Assembly: GCA_008931825.1 (NCBI GenBank)
Contig: QXVZ01000846.1
Span: 145,522-209,521 of the forward strand
DNA length: 64,000 nucleotides
Origin: Phallusia fumigata
Taxonomy: Eukaryota > Chordata > Ascidiacea > Phlebobranchia > Ascidiidae
Direction: 5' to 3'
Shown here: positions 23,301-36,575 of the stretch, in pieces
Layout of the letters: every line of letters starts with the position of its first letter
Position numbering within the stretch: the stretch's first letter is position 1
Translations under genes and position numbers: made by a program
Notes under the pieces: generated by a model
Seen by the model: only the letters and a program-made list of their open reading frames with translations
What the model was told of the DNA's origin: nothing
The model's database searches: none

Positions 23301-23759
23301 TGCAGTAACTATAAGTGTAAAACAATGAAGTGAATTTATATGCTTCAGATAGTGGGTGTGGTGTTCTTTTGGATTGATAATATGGTGAATATAAACCTTC
23401 TAGTTTTAAATGCGAAATTCTGCTGAAAATTCAACAGACGTTATGAAAATGATAATATAACCTCTAAAAAAGTGGCATAAAGATTTGGACAGATTTGATG
23501 CTACCTTCAAATTTAAAACACAACCATTGAAATTCCTTTAAATTCATGTTTAAGCTTAATGTTGAGTAATTTTACGCCTTTCTTTGCAGAAGAAGAAAGC
23601 ATTGATGAAGACTCAGAGTGGAAACCATCTCAGGACAAAAAGAAAAAGAACTCACAGACTATTGATATCACTTACAGTGAAAGTGAAAGTGATGATGTTG
23701 ATGATCTCGTTGCGGATGCAAAAAACTTTACTAGAAATAAAAAAATGTGGAAAAAATAA
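20326..23759 (+). CDS. APLF: Aprataxin and PNK-like factor (DNA end-joining factor)
   Basis: APLF is a nuclear accessory factor in non-homologous end joining. Its FHA domain binds phosphorylated XRCC1/XRCC4, a short motif binds Ku80, PBZ fingers bind poly(ADP-ribose), and an acidic tail chaperones histones. Three exons: 20326-21563, 21832-21977, 23590-23759; 517 aa, close to human (511). The FHA domain occupies about 1-105 (LLGRGSF, VSRNHATLSF). The Ku-binding motif is RKRKLPAWM at 179-187. Two PBZ fingers follow: CAYGRSCYRRNPVHF and CEYGLQCYRKNPLH, the latter completed by RRQFKH across intron 1. The tail is acidic (DEEDSDEDEYDLEDS). The start is the ATG at 20326; an in-frame GTG at 20302 is not a likely start. 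Intron 2 holds dispersed repeats. Confidence 0.95.
22270..22500. repeat. Dispersed repeat (ATGGGTCAAATT family) in APLF intron 2
   Basis: It includes 'ccccaataaccccaagg' and 'cctcccagatgggttaaa', diverged forms of the motif cccctaaaatgggtcaaatt found at 26.9-27.0, 47.9 and 57.1-57.7 kb. No coding potential or terminal structure was seen. Confidence 0.45.
22895..23125. repeat. Second copy of the dispersed repeat in APLF intron 2
   Basis: It shares 'ctgcttgtctatgcc..tatgccatgaa' with 47.75 kb and 'gttgtgccatctgttt' with 26.8 kb, plus a 'ccccatatccccagtgg' block. This establishes common ancestry with those loci. It is intronic. Confidence 0.5.
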
Positions 23760-24521
23760 TGTCACTTAACCTCAATGTTTAAATGTGTAAACTTGCTAGT
23801 CCTTCAGGTTATAATGACCATTTATAATTATTTCAACAGCCTCAAATGGGACAAAATGGAACCACTACCAATTTCTTATGTCTATTGTTTTAAGGGGGCT
23901 ATGACATGGAATCCTCTACCAAAGTAGTCATCTGGCCCATCAAATGTTTAAAGACTGATAATCCAACAATATTTCAGTTTTTACAATTAGGCTTCATTTT
24001 TAAATCAGGCAGCAATTTATTATGGAAGCAGGTGTTTTCTGACCAATTTTATCAGAATGGGTTTTCAAAGCTGTCTAAAACAAAAAAATTAAATGCTGTG
24101 TTTTGGCAAAATGTTCACAGAAAAGGTTTTATTACTGTTACAGATTGTGACCTTTTGATGTGCCTTTTTTTAGTTTGCCCAGCCTTCCTAAACCTGTGTG
24201 AAGGTTTGTCTACATCCATTTTTATGCATTTAGTTGAATAAATTAGGCACTTGCGACACTGTTTTTGAGTTAGTGTAGGTCCAACACAATGCAGCTGGGG
24301 TTTGCTGGTGTTGCTTTACTGCAGTTTTTTTTTTGTCGTTGTATATCTTTTTGTTGATTTTACCATTATATCTTCAAAAACTCTTAAACAAAGCAATTGT
24401 AAAAATGTGTAGTTGGTGACAATGAAAGTGAAGATGATTTAAACCTTCACAAAACATTATAATGACTATTTCATCTTTGATATTTTACAGCTTTTTAGGA
24501 TGTTAACAAACTTTAGTAAGG
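23760..24521. other. Intergenic between APLF and GAL3ST-like gene
   Basis: AT-rich interval of 762 bp containing the APLF 3' UTR and the promoter and leader of the next plus-strand gene. An open frame at 23906-24241 has no recognisable domain or splice support and is not called. Confidence 0.45.
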
Positions 24522-26455
24522 ATGAAAAAATTTACCCTGTGCAAATTTGAAGCCATCATTCTTTTTGCTTTTGGTAGTGGATTGTTCATTGGATCAAGAT
24601 GGAGAGATGTCCTTAGAAGCAACGTCAGCCAAGTTGCACAAATTAGGTTTCTGTCTCCAGATTTTTGAGTTACCATTTGTGTGTGGTGGTGTGATCAAAA
24701 GCTCCAATTAATCAGAGAAAATGTGGCCTGTGTTTCTTTTCTGGAGTACACAAGACTCCCTAAACTGTAATTAAAATCAATAATTTTAAAAATAAAAAAA
24801 ATTGTAAAGCATTTGTTTTACAAATTGTTACCTTTTCAATTGTTTTTATCAATGCAATTGTTTACAGGTAAAATTATAGTTTTTCTTTTTTAGATCGCCA
24901 AGTTCGCACAATGATTACTTTGAAAAACAAGCGCACTATACCTCTACCTGCTCTCCTCAAAAAGACATATTCTTTCTCAAAACACACAAAACTGCAGGCA
25001 CAGTGGTTCAAAACATCATTTTAAGATACGCTGATAGGACAAATCTCTTTGTGGGTCTGTCATCTTCCCCTCGAGATGCTAGATTTCGCTATGCTGAAGG
25101 TGCTACTTTCCAAGCAGAGTTTTTGAAAAGTACCAAGCATAAAATTAACGTTTTGTGCCACCATATGCGATACAACGACGAGGAGGTTCGAAAGGTTATG
25201 TCCGACAATGCAAAGTTTATCACTATTATTCGAGATACAGGGCCTATGTTTGAATCATACTTTGACTATTTTCATTGGCATAGTCGACCTTTTAAGAAAG
25301 TTGCAAATGACTTGAGTGGAATGGAGAAATGGTTGGACAATGCTGACAAGTGAGTACATTTTTTGAATTTTTAAATCTGCATAGAATTTCAACTTGACAC
25401 TTTCAGTGAGGCCCATATAAATCAATGGAATTGAAACAATGCACAAACTGCAAGTTCCATAGATATATATGTGATTGTTGTTTTCAAAACTACGGGCTGA
25501 CTGGCCAGACATAATGATTTGTGCATGCGATCACCGAGTGGCTTTGTTTGGTTTTTCGAGGATTGATGCATAACAACAACAAGGCTGGGAAACAGTAAAG
25601 GCTGAAGTTTTGGGTAAAACACGGCAAATAAGTGCCGCACATTATAGATAGTCATCACATCATGGGTCGTACTGAAAGTGTTAAGGTCATTGCAGCTATT
25701 TCCTGCATTTGTGTCACATTATTGCAATATGGAATTGTCCATAGAAGTGAATCGTAAAACAGTACAATAGAACTGTTTTAACTTGTGCCAGCCAGTAAGC
25801 TTAAAACCTTAACGGAAGTGTTAACTGTTGCAGATATTTCAATGGTGAACAAGATGGAAACTTTTGGTGGTTTGGTAAAAATGGCTTGGCCTATGACCTT
25901 GGCTTCAACAATTTACAAAATGATGAAAAATATATCCAAATGACAATCAATAAAATGGAGAAAACATATGATCTAGTGATGATATCAGATTACTTGGAGA
26001 TGTCACTCATCCTTATGAAAGAACTACTCTGCCTGAAAATGGAAGACATTGCCTTTTTAGATCTGAACTCAAGGTTGGATAAAACTTATAATATTACACC
26101 AAAACTTGACAGAAAAATCCGTTATTGGAACAAAGCAGATGCAGCCATTTACGAACATTTTAACCAGACATTTTGGAAAAAAGTAAAAGCTTTTGGGAAG
26201 AATCGCATGGATAATCAAGTTAACAGGCTGCGAAAAATGAACGATGAGTTGCGAAAAAAATGTGTTGATGGGGACACTGCTGTGAGGAACTCAAAGGTTA
26301 AAGATCCACACTTTCGCGTGTTTAACCCCATGGGTGTAAAAATGGCTGCATACAACCTGAAACCTGATGCTACAGAAAATAAACAATGTACTGATGTGGT
26401 TAAACCAGAAATGGAGTGGTTTCGGTATTTACTATCCAAGCAGTTTAAAAAGTGA
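24522..26455 (+). CDS. Galactose-3-O-sulfotransferase family protein (GAL3ST-like)
   Basis: A Golgi type II membrane enzyme expected to transfer sulfate from PAPS to the 3-hydroxyl of galactose on a glycolipid or glycan. Three exons: 24522-24646, 24894-25349, 25834-26455; 400 aa against about 423 in human GAL3ST1. The first exon supplies a cytosolic tail and signal anchor (FEAIILFAFGSGLFIGS), and its donor phase matches exon 2. The 5'-phosphosulfate loop is FLKTHKTAGT (69-78). The 3'-phosphate-binding strand is FITIIRD (150-156). Family landmarks NFWWFGKNGLAYDLGFN and YDLVMISDYLEMSLILMKELL follow. The specific acceptor cannot be told from sequence; both the cerebroside and glycoprotein branches remain possible. 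Confidence 0.92.
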
Positions 26456-26694
26456 AGAGTTTGTTTGTTTCCACTTTCTCTGTATAACAACAAATTGTTT
26501 GCAGCTTTTGGTGACGATTACGTTACAGAGTCATCCAAACTTTATTGCCTGATAAATGGACATTTTGAAGTTTTGCACTTACACTTTTTACACTAGTTGA
26601 CAACATGCCCTTAAAATGTAAAATTTAAAAATCTGCTATTGTGTGAAAGCTCAAAAGTACCAGCAAGACTGTTTTGTAAGCTTTTTAGGAGTAA

Positions 26695-27110
26695 TTATTA
26701 TAGGTCCGATTGCTAAAGGGGACCCAATTTCACTCTCTGCTTTTTTCTATGCTGCTGTTTGACCAAATTCTTTTGCTATGAAATTTTAGGTAGATTTGTA
26801 AGAACTGGAGTTGTGCCATCTGTTTCATTTAACCCTTATAGCCCTAGCAGTTACTCCACTGGTTGCAAAAGAGTAAATTGTATTACAAGAAGTAAATTGT
26901 TGTATACTTTCTCAGACCACAAGTAAAAAGTTTGGCCAAAGTGGTATATTAATTGCTTTGTTTGACCCATCGGCTTCAGCAGCCATCCCACAGCCCTAAA
27001 ATGGGTCAAATTATTAAACAATGTTGTGAATGGGTCGAATTGGTACAACTTTTATTGATTTTTTTGTTTGTGTGGGGCCCATGCAAAACAATCATGTCAT
27101 AAAAAGCTTT
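26695..27110. repeat. Dispersed repeat (ATGGGTCAAATT family)
   Basis: It contains 'gttgtgccatctgttt', 'cccttatagccctagcagtt' and 'ccctaaaatgggtcaaatta', all of which recur near 23.0 and 57.1-57.6 kb. It has no coding potential. The boundaries are approximate. Confidence 0.55.
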
Positions 27111-27479
27111 TGGGACACAGTGTAAAATTATGTAATGAATTTTTAAACAGTAATAATATTTGGAATGGCAATATGGTGATAGCCACCCTTATTTGTTATT
27201 TATTTTTGCTAACCTTGCATTTTTTACAAGTTTCGAATTGAAAATAATTGGCCTGGTGCTTTTTTACTGCAGAAGTCCTTAAATTTCAATCATATTAATG
27301 TAAATAATGGGCAAATGGGTAAGATTTCACCATTAGCTGCAGTGGAAAGTAGCAAATTAAACATCAGTCAAAAACTTCGGAAAAAATGTACCCTGTTCCA
27401 CTATTGTGCTGTTCAAAAACAAAATTGAGCAACATTTCTTAATTATGAAAAATCGACAACAATGATTTAATTGAACTTT

Positions 27480-27519
27480 AGGAATTGGAGTCGGATAAAA
27501 AATTCCGACTCCAATTCCT
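27480..27519. repeat. Perfect 15-bp inverted repeat with 10-nt loop
   Basis: Arms 27480-27494 (aggaattggagtcgg) and 27505-27519 are exact reverse complements around an AT-rich loop. A related but imperfect block (aggaatcagactc) follows about 10 bp later. It may be a small foldback element or the remnant of a MITE. Confidence 0.8.
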
Positions 27520-29518
27520 AGTTTTTGTAGGAATCAGACTCTCCAAAACCTAAGAATCTGCAACCCTGGCAAAACTCCATTGCATTTACTGTATTGGCCA
27601 AGTTTTGTTGTACTTTTTTACACCTAGCAAACATATAGTTAAAAAGTTATGTTTCACAGTGTCCATGCCAATGTATTTGGTGTTAATCAGTGTTTTTGAT
27701 GTAAAACGTAAAATTAAAGTGCAATCGTGTTGCATATTACTGTTTATGTTTTAATGTTTTTACACTAGCTAAAGGTAAAATATGTTTTTACACTAGCCAG
27801 CCACATCATTATTACCTTGTTATTGTCATGGTAGCATTTTTTGTGCCAGTATTGTATGTGATTTGTTGCAATACGAGTTAAATCATGTTGGACATTTACA
27901 ATGTTACACAGCCTTTTAACAAGAAAGCAGTCATTTCAATTTTTTTTCAGCATACATTTTTATTACTACAAATGAACACATATTGACTTCTAATCACTGT
28001 GGTTTCTTCATTGTTTTCTTTTTCAAATCATCAATTTGCACTCTGTTCTTCCTTGTGTGTAAAAGTCCAATAAATAAACTTAAGGCAAACAAGCTTCTTT
28101 ACAAACAAAGCATTATTTTACTCATCGCTACTTACGCAATGACTTGTAGTATTTTGTTTTGAGTTAGGCCTGAAACATTTAGTTGTGACAGTGAACAGGC
28201 TGGACTTTTATGATCTTTATTGTGACTTAAAAACCATCGTGTTTAGCTTTTAAGCTTGTTGTTATTTTCATGCAGGTTTGTGATCAACCCACATGCATTG
28301 GAAACTAAATAAATGGTTGGAAACTATATGGTAGGCAGCACAAAGCTCACATATGGTATTCAAGCTCAAAATATGAAAAATAGTTTATGAAAACCTTTCT
28401 CCAATCCAGTGATCAATGTTATTACAGGTCTGCTGTCAAGCTTGTATTGTCTGACTAAAATATTTTGATAAAGTGCATCTATCTAGTAAAAATTCATACT
28501 TTGAACGCAACCATGTGAGAATCTCTGTAATAAGTTGTGAAAATCGCAATAAAAAGCAAAACAAATCTGTTTTATGTTGAACTGTTGAATAATTAACAGC
28601 ATTAACGGTAATAAAGGTATACAATCTGTGGTTGCTATGGAAAGTCCACAACAACAAGGGAAAAGTTATTGCGACCACATATGGAACTAAATTCATAACA
28701 AGAGAAGAAATGCAAATCCAGGTTGTCATGAGAAATAAGAGGAAAGCACAAAAAAGGGAAACACTGACACACTTTCCAGGGGTTTTATTTCTCTACATAT
28801 ATTAAGGGGCTCACTACAATACAGCAGTGAACAACAATATATCTTGAGGAACATTACAATTGTTTCCACTAACATTAGGTAAGGGCAAATATGAAACAAA
28901 GCAAATTTTATAAGGACACCATTTGAGGATCAGTTATACATTATTAGTGTTAGAAATATCATTTTGGTCCAAAATGCACCTGTCTACATCAGTTTGTAAA
29001 TTCAATTGAAGCAAGTTTTTAAATTTGCCTCGTATGACTGCAAGAAACTGGCTCGAAACCAGCTTCAGAGACCATTAACAGTTATAGCTTTCAAAGTGGG
29101 ATTTTGCACGTTATAATCAAAATATATGTGGCAGGAAACAATCACTTCATGACACCGCAAACAACATCAAATTAAAACTGTCGAGAGACAGTACAATTAT
29201 ACAGATACTTCTCCAAATCAAAAAAATTAACTTATAACGATCAAATACAGAACACAGCACTCTTCCTGCAAGCGACAACTTTAAAACAACACATCTGTGC
29301 AAGCTCCATTAGCAGTGTTAAAAAATAGTTACTCTAAAATGGCCAAGTGGACAAGGTTTTTATTTTGGTCAATGAATGCTTACAGTTTTTAGTAACCCTT
29401 TTATTAACCTTGCCCAGTTTGCCAAACTAGAGAAACCCTATTTAAACATCAATTGCAGGTCATTTGGTGTTGCAGTGATGTAAGTGAAAGTGCCTATAAG
29501 GCATAAACAGTGGCTGCT

Positions 29519-32500
29519 TTACATATCTGACACTCTCTGTTCCAGACTGTCCAATTCTGTAGCAATTTTTTGTGGCAGATCCACATTGACTTGCTCATCA
29601 AAATATCTTCGTATCGATGAGACCTCGTCCAACCAGAAGTCCTTTGGGAGGTCAAAGAGTCCCTTCATGTCAACATTTTCCTTCAGACCGTCGAGGTTGA
29701 GGGAGTTTTTAGTTGGGATGTAGCCGACAGCTGATTCTTTTGCAATATTGTCTTGCCCGTCTGTACGTTTGAAAATCCATTCAAGGACACGGGAGTTTTC
29801 GCCGAAACCAGGCCACATAAATTTGCCATCGGCTCCCTGTATATACACAAAAAGGTTTTTGTATTTCCTTGTTTTTTTTGTACAAAACAGTGTTAAATTA
29901 GTCACGGTAATATTGTGTTTACTGTCATGCTCTTGCAGATGCAACTGTTTCTATATTTTACAAAACTTTTTTATTTTTTGCCATTTAATTTTGGAGAACG
30001 GCATTGGATTTTATTTGGAGCAATGCCATTTAAGTTTCCAGCTATGTGAAACGTAAAAACAGGGACCATCTTTGAACCACAGATACAAGAAGTTTGCACT
30101 ATTAAAAAAAATTTCATCCTAAAACTTAATTTAATTTTTTTTCTTTTATTTTTTAAACAGTGTTGTTTCCTAACTCAATTTAAGAAATCAAACTTTAATG
30201 ACTTTCAGTGGAATTAGGTATCCTAATTCATCTGCTGTATGCCTAAAAAATGTTGTACCTTTCTGAACCAGTTCACATGGAATATTTTGGGCATCTCCCT
30301 TCCAGGTTTATTCAAACTCAGCCAATGGTCAAGATATTTGCCAAAGTTGTAGCCAAAGAAAGGACGCATGGCAAATGGATCATGCATTATAACTTTGCCT
30401 AAAAATTTAAAACTAAATGGTAAGAATGTAAATTCAAATGTTAACACCAAGTTGTTGGTGCAAATAGGACATTTACAAACATTTTTTTCCACCTAACTTG
30501 CGAAAGTGGTGTAAATCATATGATCTAAACTGCCTTTTGGTCAGGAATCTTAATTTTTAATGGACAAATAGAAAACAAAATCATGTTACCTTTATATTCA
30601 GCAGCTGCTGTTGCTTCTGATCTCATAGCAGCACCAATAAACACACCATGCTGCCAGTCGAAAGATTCATACACTAGAGGGACACCTGAGCAGAATATAT
30701 ACATGCACAGTTTAGGTCACTGCAGTTAGTAGACTACTGAGCAAAAAAAATTGTACAACATGTTCACTATACACTGTCATTTTTCTGTATTATTACAAAG
30801 TAATCAAATATTTTATTTCCCCTCACAGAGCTATCACAAATTGAAAAGAAAGACATACAATAAATCTATGTGAAAAAAGCACACACCTTGGGGTCTTCTG
30901 CCCCCGAATATGATTGCTGAAATTGGGACACCATCATCTCTTTCCCAGTCAGGGTCAATTGTGGGGCACTGGGATGCAGGGGCACAAAATCTTGAATTCG
31001 GGTGAGCAGCCGGCTCTTTGGAATCTACAAAATTTTGTGGTTCAGAATAATAATAGATTTCTACACTAGCAAACTAAAATAAAATGATAAAAATCAAGAA
31101 AGAGCATGTATTTAGTTATTGTTTTAAAAATATTTATCTGTCAATGAACATAAATTGTAAATAAGTTTTCAATGAAAAAAATTATCACTGTTCTTAACAG
31201 GGATCATACCTGGAGTCCATGGTTTGTTTTTCCATGAGGTAACGGAAACACCTGGTGGTGGAAGTTCATCCATTCCTTCCCAATAAACTCCACCATCTGA
31301 TGTCTCAGCAACATTTGTAAAAACTAAAACAGAAAATTGAAGAATATTAGTAACCTTAAACTTGTTTAAATGTCAAGCAACAAAAATTTTGTAAACATTT
31401 CTAACAAACCTGTGTTAGACATGCAGGCTTTTAAAGCATTTGGATTTGTTTTCATTGAAGTTCCTGGAGCAACCCCAAAGAAACCATTTTCCGGGTTAAT
31501 AGCTCTGAGTTTTCCATTTTCATCAAATTTCATCCAAGCAATGTCATCACCAACACACTCCACTTTCCACCCTGGCAAAGTTGGTTCCATCATCGCGAGA
31601 TTTGTCTTGCCGCAAGCGCTGGGAAATGCTGCTGCAATGTATTTTTTGACCCCTTGTGGGTTTGTGATGCCAAGAATCTGAAAAAATAATAATAAATCTA
31701 AAAACTGAACGTTTTAATTTGGTTTGGTCACATAATAAGTGTGTCTCCAGTTAAACTTGCAAATGCTTTAAACTAGCAATGATGTGGACCAACTTTGTCT
31801 AGCTTTAAGCATAAACTTTATGGTGCGTTATCACAATCAAGTAAAACAGAATTACTTTCATCCCGAATTACTTATATGATTGAAACATGTTTCAACTGCA
31901 AATTACAGGATTGATGGTGGGTCCAGCATGAACAAAACACTTGGTTCTGCCCACCGGGAATTAAAGAAATTAACAAACAACACATATTGATCCGACACAT
32001 ATAAAGCAAACTAATATCTTACCAACATATGTTCAGCAAGCCAGCCCTCTGATTTTGCAATTGTTGAGCCAATTCTAAGGGCAAAGCATTTTTTGCCGAG
32101 AAGTGAATTTCCACCATACCCACTGCCATATGACATAATTTCCATTTTGTCAGGAATATGTGAAACAAGAACTCGCTCTGGATCACAAGGCCAGTTCTCA
32201 ACAAGTTCTCCTGCACAAGATAGTGACTGGTTGTTATGTCTTCGGGACGCTTTTGTCATTTATGCATGTGTTATATTAGAAGGTCAAACATAAAATACAT
32301 TAATTAATCTAACACCCGCTAACTGCGCCTAGGTATTGTACAGAAGCTTTAATGAGAAGGAAATAGAAATAACACTTACTTTTTGTGGGCAGTGGACATC
32401 CAACAGAATGAAGACACTTGACATAATTTCCACCTCCAATGAGGTCAAAAACAGTTGGGGTTATTCGGGTCATTACCCTCATGCTAACGACAACATATCG

Positions 32501-34895
32501 GGAATCTGTTAACTGGACTGCATTCTTAGATATTGTTCCACCGACCGGACCCATACTGAAGGGGATAACATACATGGTTCTACCTACAAAGACAACACAA
32601 ACAGTTGTTTAACTTTGTATTAAATAAAAAATATCAGTAACATACCTTTCATGCAGCCGGGGTATCTTTCACCCATTGCTTTGTACAACTCTGCAGGGGC
32701 CATCCATTGTCCCAATAAGCCCTTCACCCCATCCCTGGGGGTTGGAATTGTGTCACTTTTCTTTTCTGTGGCAATTACTGTCTTGCTTTCAACTCGTGCA
32801 ACATCTTTTGGGTCAGTTCTTGCATACCAGCTAAACATATAGATCTTGTTAGGTGGTAAATAGTAGATTGTGCACGAGATTTTACTCTGGGGTCAATGTT
32901 ATGGCTATGTGTATCCATATAAAAGTAGAAAAACACACATTGTTTGGCCTTAACAATCCCATGCCATATCCCTGGCACACATAAGGAAAGAGTAAAACCC
33001 TAAATTCACTTTGGATCATGTACTGATGTGACACTGGAAGTTGTATAAGTATAAACAGGATGTATTAAGGGGGTGTGGTAAATTGCTAAATTTGTAAATC
33101 GGCTTAATGATTTTGCCTCCAGCTGTATTTCAAAACAGTGGCTGTTCACAAAGTTTCAGATAGTTCAGTGGTAAGTGCAACACTACTTGCAAGGTTGTCA
33201 GTTATTATTGTGTTTTATTTTCCTGTGTTTCACTTTGTGAAATTGCTCTCACCACGAAGTAAAGCACTGATACATTGAAATAGGGGGTGTCTTAATTGCC
33301 CTCAGCAACTTGTATCTTACTTACCAGTTGTCATATTTTGGCAAAGGTTTAATTTCTCCATCTTCATGCATCTCCCTCAAAAACTTTTTGTTTTCTGCCT
33401 CAGATCCATCACAAATGTGCAGCCCCTCTGGTTGACATAACTCGTATTTTTCAATGATGTAACTCTGCAAGATTAAGAAAATAGCTATAACTTTCATCTA
33501 TGCTGTAGGCAGAAAGTTCAACCTAAAATCCCCCACTAAAAACGCTGTTTTACATGTTTAAAAACAAAATTAGACAACATTGAGGGAAAAAACTGTTCTT
33601 TACAAAATCATGGCCATTTTATTCAGTAAATCGATGTGGTAGTTATATTTTACCTTAACATCAGTGGGCAGTTTTTCGAAATTTCCATGCACAACATTAA
33701 TTTGTCTTTCTTGTTGGTTTCCAGCAAACACAGAAGAAGCTTTTGAAGATATTCGATGAATAAAAAGAGGATTGGGCCTGTGAAAATAAAAAAAAATTGA
33801 AATGAAATATTTTTTTCAGACAAACATGTTTTGGCAGAAAACATTTGCTTGTTTAAAACACTTTGATATTAAATTAAGTTGTCTGGGAATTGTTTAGGGT
33901 ACTGTCCAGAAGCATTTTTGAAGATTCTTTGTGATACCCCAACCAACCCTTTACAGAGAAAATTTTTTCTGTTTCTCATCCCTTTGAAGTGCAACATGAA
34001 ACCTAACCTTTCATTTTGTCATTGGAGCCGGTCATGTTACCCACAAAGAAAAAACACCTGCTGCCCTTGAGAACATCTAAACAAGGTCAGTGTAAAAGTA
34101 ATCAAATTCCAGTGCTTAACAATAATCGCGTACTTAACTACCACGAAATAATTTTCATTTGCATATAAATCAATAACAACAGAGAACACGCACTAAGAGG
34201 GCAATAATTTCGCATTACGATGACCAATGATTTCGTGACGTCACCGGGGACTCGTGAAATGTTGAGTCACGCTATTACGTCGTATCTCTTCCGAACTACC
34301 CCAAAACCGGGTAGGGGACTTATGACAAAGGCTTTACGCATGTGACGTATTTTAAGTGTGTGTAACCTTTTGATGACAACCACTTGTCGTGGTAAATGAT
34401 GCACATGAAAATAACTTGTTAAATGACAAGGAAGTCGCGTAATTGTTAACTGTACAAAGCACTTTCGCATGTTTTTAGCGTGCATGTAGGTAAGCCTATT
34501 ATTGTTTCTTGGTCCCATTCACAGTGGTACTAAAATTACCTACCATGACTGTACGTGCTACACTTATAACTTAATCGCAGCGAACACCGTCAGCGGATCT
34601 TTCTTAGGTAAGACACAAATTGTAGCAATGTTACCACACGTCACGGTCCATTAGTGCACTTAAAACGTGATGTTTGACACACGACGGACTCTTCCATAAG
34701 GGTCCTTTTTATAGATTTTTAAGGAAATTTTAGTCCGTTTAGCAAATTATTGCGAAGTTTAGAAAAAACGCGCCAAACAAACCGGATTGTTGTTTTAAAA
34801 ACGAACTTAACCTGGTAAACCAATCGCCAAAACTCACCGTAAGAAATAAAAAAATGAAGAATAACTGTAAAACGAACTCACTTTATTTCTCCCAT
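29519..34895 (-). CDS. PCK1: Phosphoenolpyruvate carboxykinase (GTP)
   Basis: Converts oxaloacetate plus GTP to phosphoenolpyruvate, the committed step of gluconeogenesis. Twelve coding exons: 34882-34895, 33654-33777, 33325-33464, 32646-32830, 32380-32583, 32023-32210, 31410-31677, 31210-31323, 30887-31024, 30590-30685, 30259-30398, 29519-29836; 642 aa against 622 (PCK1) and 640 (PCK2) in human. The first coding exon is 14 bp (MGEIK). Motifs: [44 protein letters not shown], the GTP P-loop FPSACGKTN (303-311, with C307), [48 protein letters not shown] (omega lid) and [13 protein letters not shown]. The N-terminus is about 20 residues longer than PCK1 and not obviously a mitochondrial presequence, so cytosolic location is inferred. 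A TGACGTCA site lies in intron 1 at 34236. Confidence 0.97.
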
Positions 34896-36345
34896 TGTTC
34901 TTGCGGTTCAATACGATACGATACAAAGACGGAAACTTTATCGAGATATTCAGATCACAAATTTAACTCTAAATAGTCAACTCACAAATCAGACACCGAC
35001 TAATGATAGTAGCTTCTATCGACGCCGGGTTATATACGCCACGCACCATGACGCGTCGCTACGTCATGACAAAACAGGGTTGCGAAATCGCGTTTTAACT
35101 TTTCGCAAGAATAACGGGTAGTACAAAGAGTCCAGTAGTTCACTTTTTGTTTGTTTTGTAATTCGCAAAACCACAAGACAGGTGGAGTTAGTAAGTGAAA
35201 GTATATTGCCAAGTTCTGAGTTAAACCCACACCCTGGGTTGGATAACTCTCAGTCTTAACTTTGTTTGCAGTTGAAACTGCGGAGGTCGGATGATACGAT
35301 TTTTTGCTCATCTTTAAAGCTACAGGCGAAATTTAGAAAAAGTCATAGCGCGACAAATATAGTGGATTTTATAACAAAAAAAACAAAATAAAAACGGTTG
35401 AGAAATAATTATTTGAGGAGTAGTTTCATATTTACGTTTACTTAACCCACCGGTTTTCGTACACACCACACAAATAACACTCTCTACTATATGCGCCAGA
35501 TTGTTTATGTATCGCTTGCTTGATTAAATGCACACAGAAATTTCGCTTACGTGTACGTATAAGGAAGGCCTGTGTATTAAGCAACGCGTAATTTACGTGT
35601 ACGGAAGCGCTGTACACCAGACAGCATCTAATCAATAACCGGTAGTATGTGGATAATCAAAAATAAGCTCACGCACACGGAGACATGAATAATAGAAAGG
35701 TATAATGCGCTTACAACTGGTCGAGCGTTGATTTTCGGTATTGGCACTAAGTGGTTGGCTGCTTGTTGTATCAATGGCGTTTGTCTTACAATCAAGTCCA
35801 AATGTCCATTGAAAGTAATGTTAAAGGCATAAATACCTGATAGGATGTTCGTGACAAAAGTTTGTACAGGTTCTAAAAACTCTTTTGTTTCTTGATGACA
35901 CAAAATTTTTTTAAAACGTGTGTTTGAATAAGATAAGCGTTGAAAAAAATTGAAGATGAGGGCATGTACAAATTTGTTTCAGCTATAGCAAACAACCACG
36001 CTTTAATACTGCAAGTCATTTAAATCCCAAAACGGTGTTTTTCACCCAACAATGGGGCCTAAAAACAGCCCAAAAAGACGTCATAATCACGCAAGAACAG
36101 GCTTGACTAGTCGAACATCTGACACACCCCCAAAAATTCACAAAAAACACGCAGTGTTCAACGATAGGCCGTGAGCGGCTACGCCTCCAAAACCGGCAAC
36201 AACGCCCCTTTACGTCACAGCCACATTTGAACGCGATTGGCTGAGCGTGGGGGCACGTCCTGTACGAACAATGACCAACGAATTTTGAGGACTGGTTAAG
36301 CCGGAATTCGGAATAATGTTGGCATTTATTTAACCCTGTATTTAC

Positions 36346-36575
36346 GCGAAATGGAGGGCCAATAAAATCGAGAGCGCGTTTGAAGCGTGTTGTGGTAATG
36401 TTTAAAACACTTTCAATTCGAAACGTGTCTGTATTGAAACAGTAACATAGTTCGGGTTCGGCAAAATTATAGGTACCTTTTCCATTAACGCAGCCGTGGT
36501 GTGTTATATTCAAAATTTTGAGCTGCTTTCTCGTGCGTTTTGGACAATCACTGTGACAAAAGTTTTTAATATCTG
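36346..36575 (-). CDS. Candidate orphan coding exon, family unknown
   Basis: An open 230-bp stretch is flanked by a good acceptor (TTTTAG/CAG, a tandem acceptor) and a GTAAAT donor. It encodes a cysteine-bearing, glycosylatable segment: NFCHSDCPKRTRKQLK, NITHHGCVNGKGTYNF, ELCYCF, and a second NIT site. The cysteine pattern loosely resembles a secreted or EGF-like protein. I could not connect it by phase to neighbouring candidates (near 35.72-35.88 kb and 37.60-37.92 kb), so it may be an exon of an unrecognised minus-strand gene or a chance frame. Confidence 0.25.

Larger units (their letters stand above)
26456..29518. other. Convergent intergenic region between GAL3ST-like and PEPCK
   Basis: Three kilobases between convergent genes with no credible coding exon. 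A plus-strand AATAAA cluster around 28069-28077 (ccaataaataaactt) is a possible polyadenylation signal for a long GAL3ST 3' UTR. The interval also holds a dispersed repeat (26.7-27.1 kb) and a perfect hairpin (27480-27519). Confidence 0.5.
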
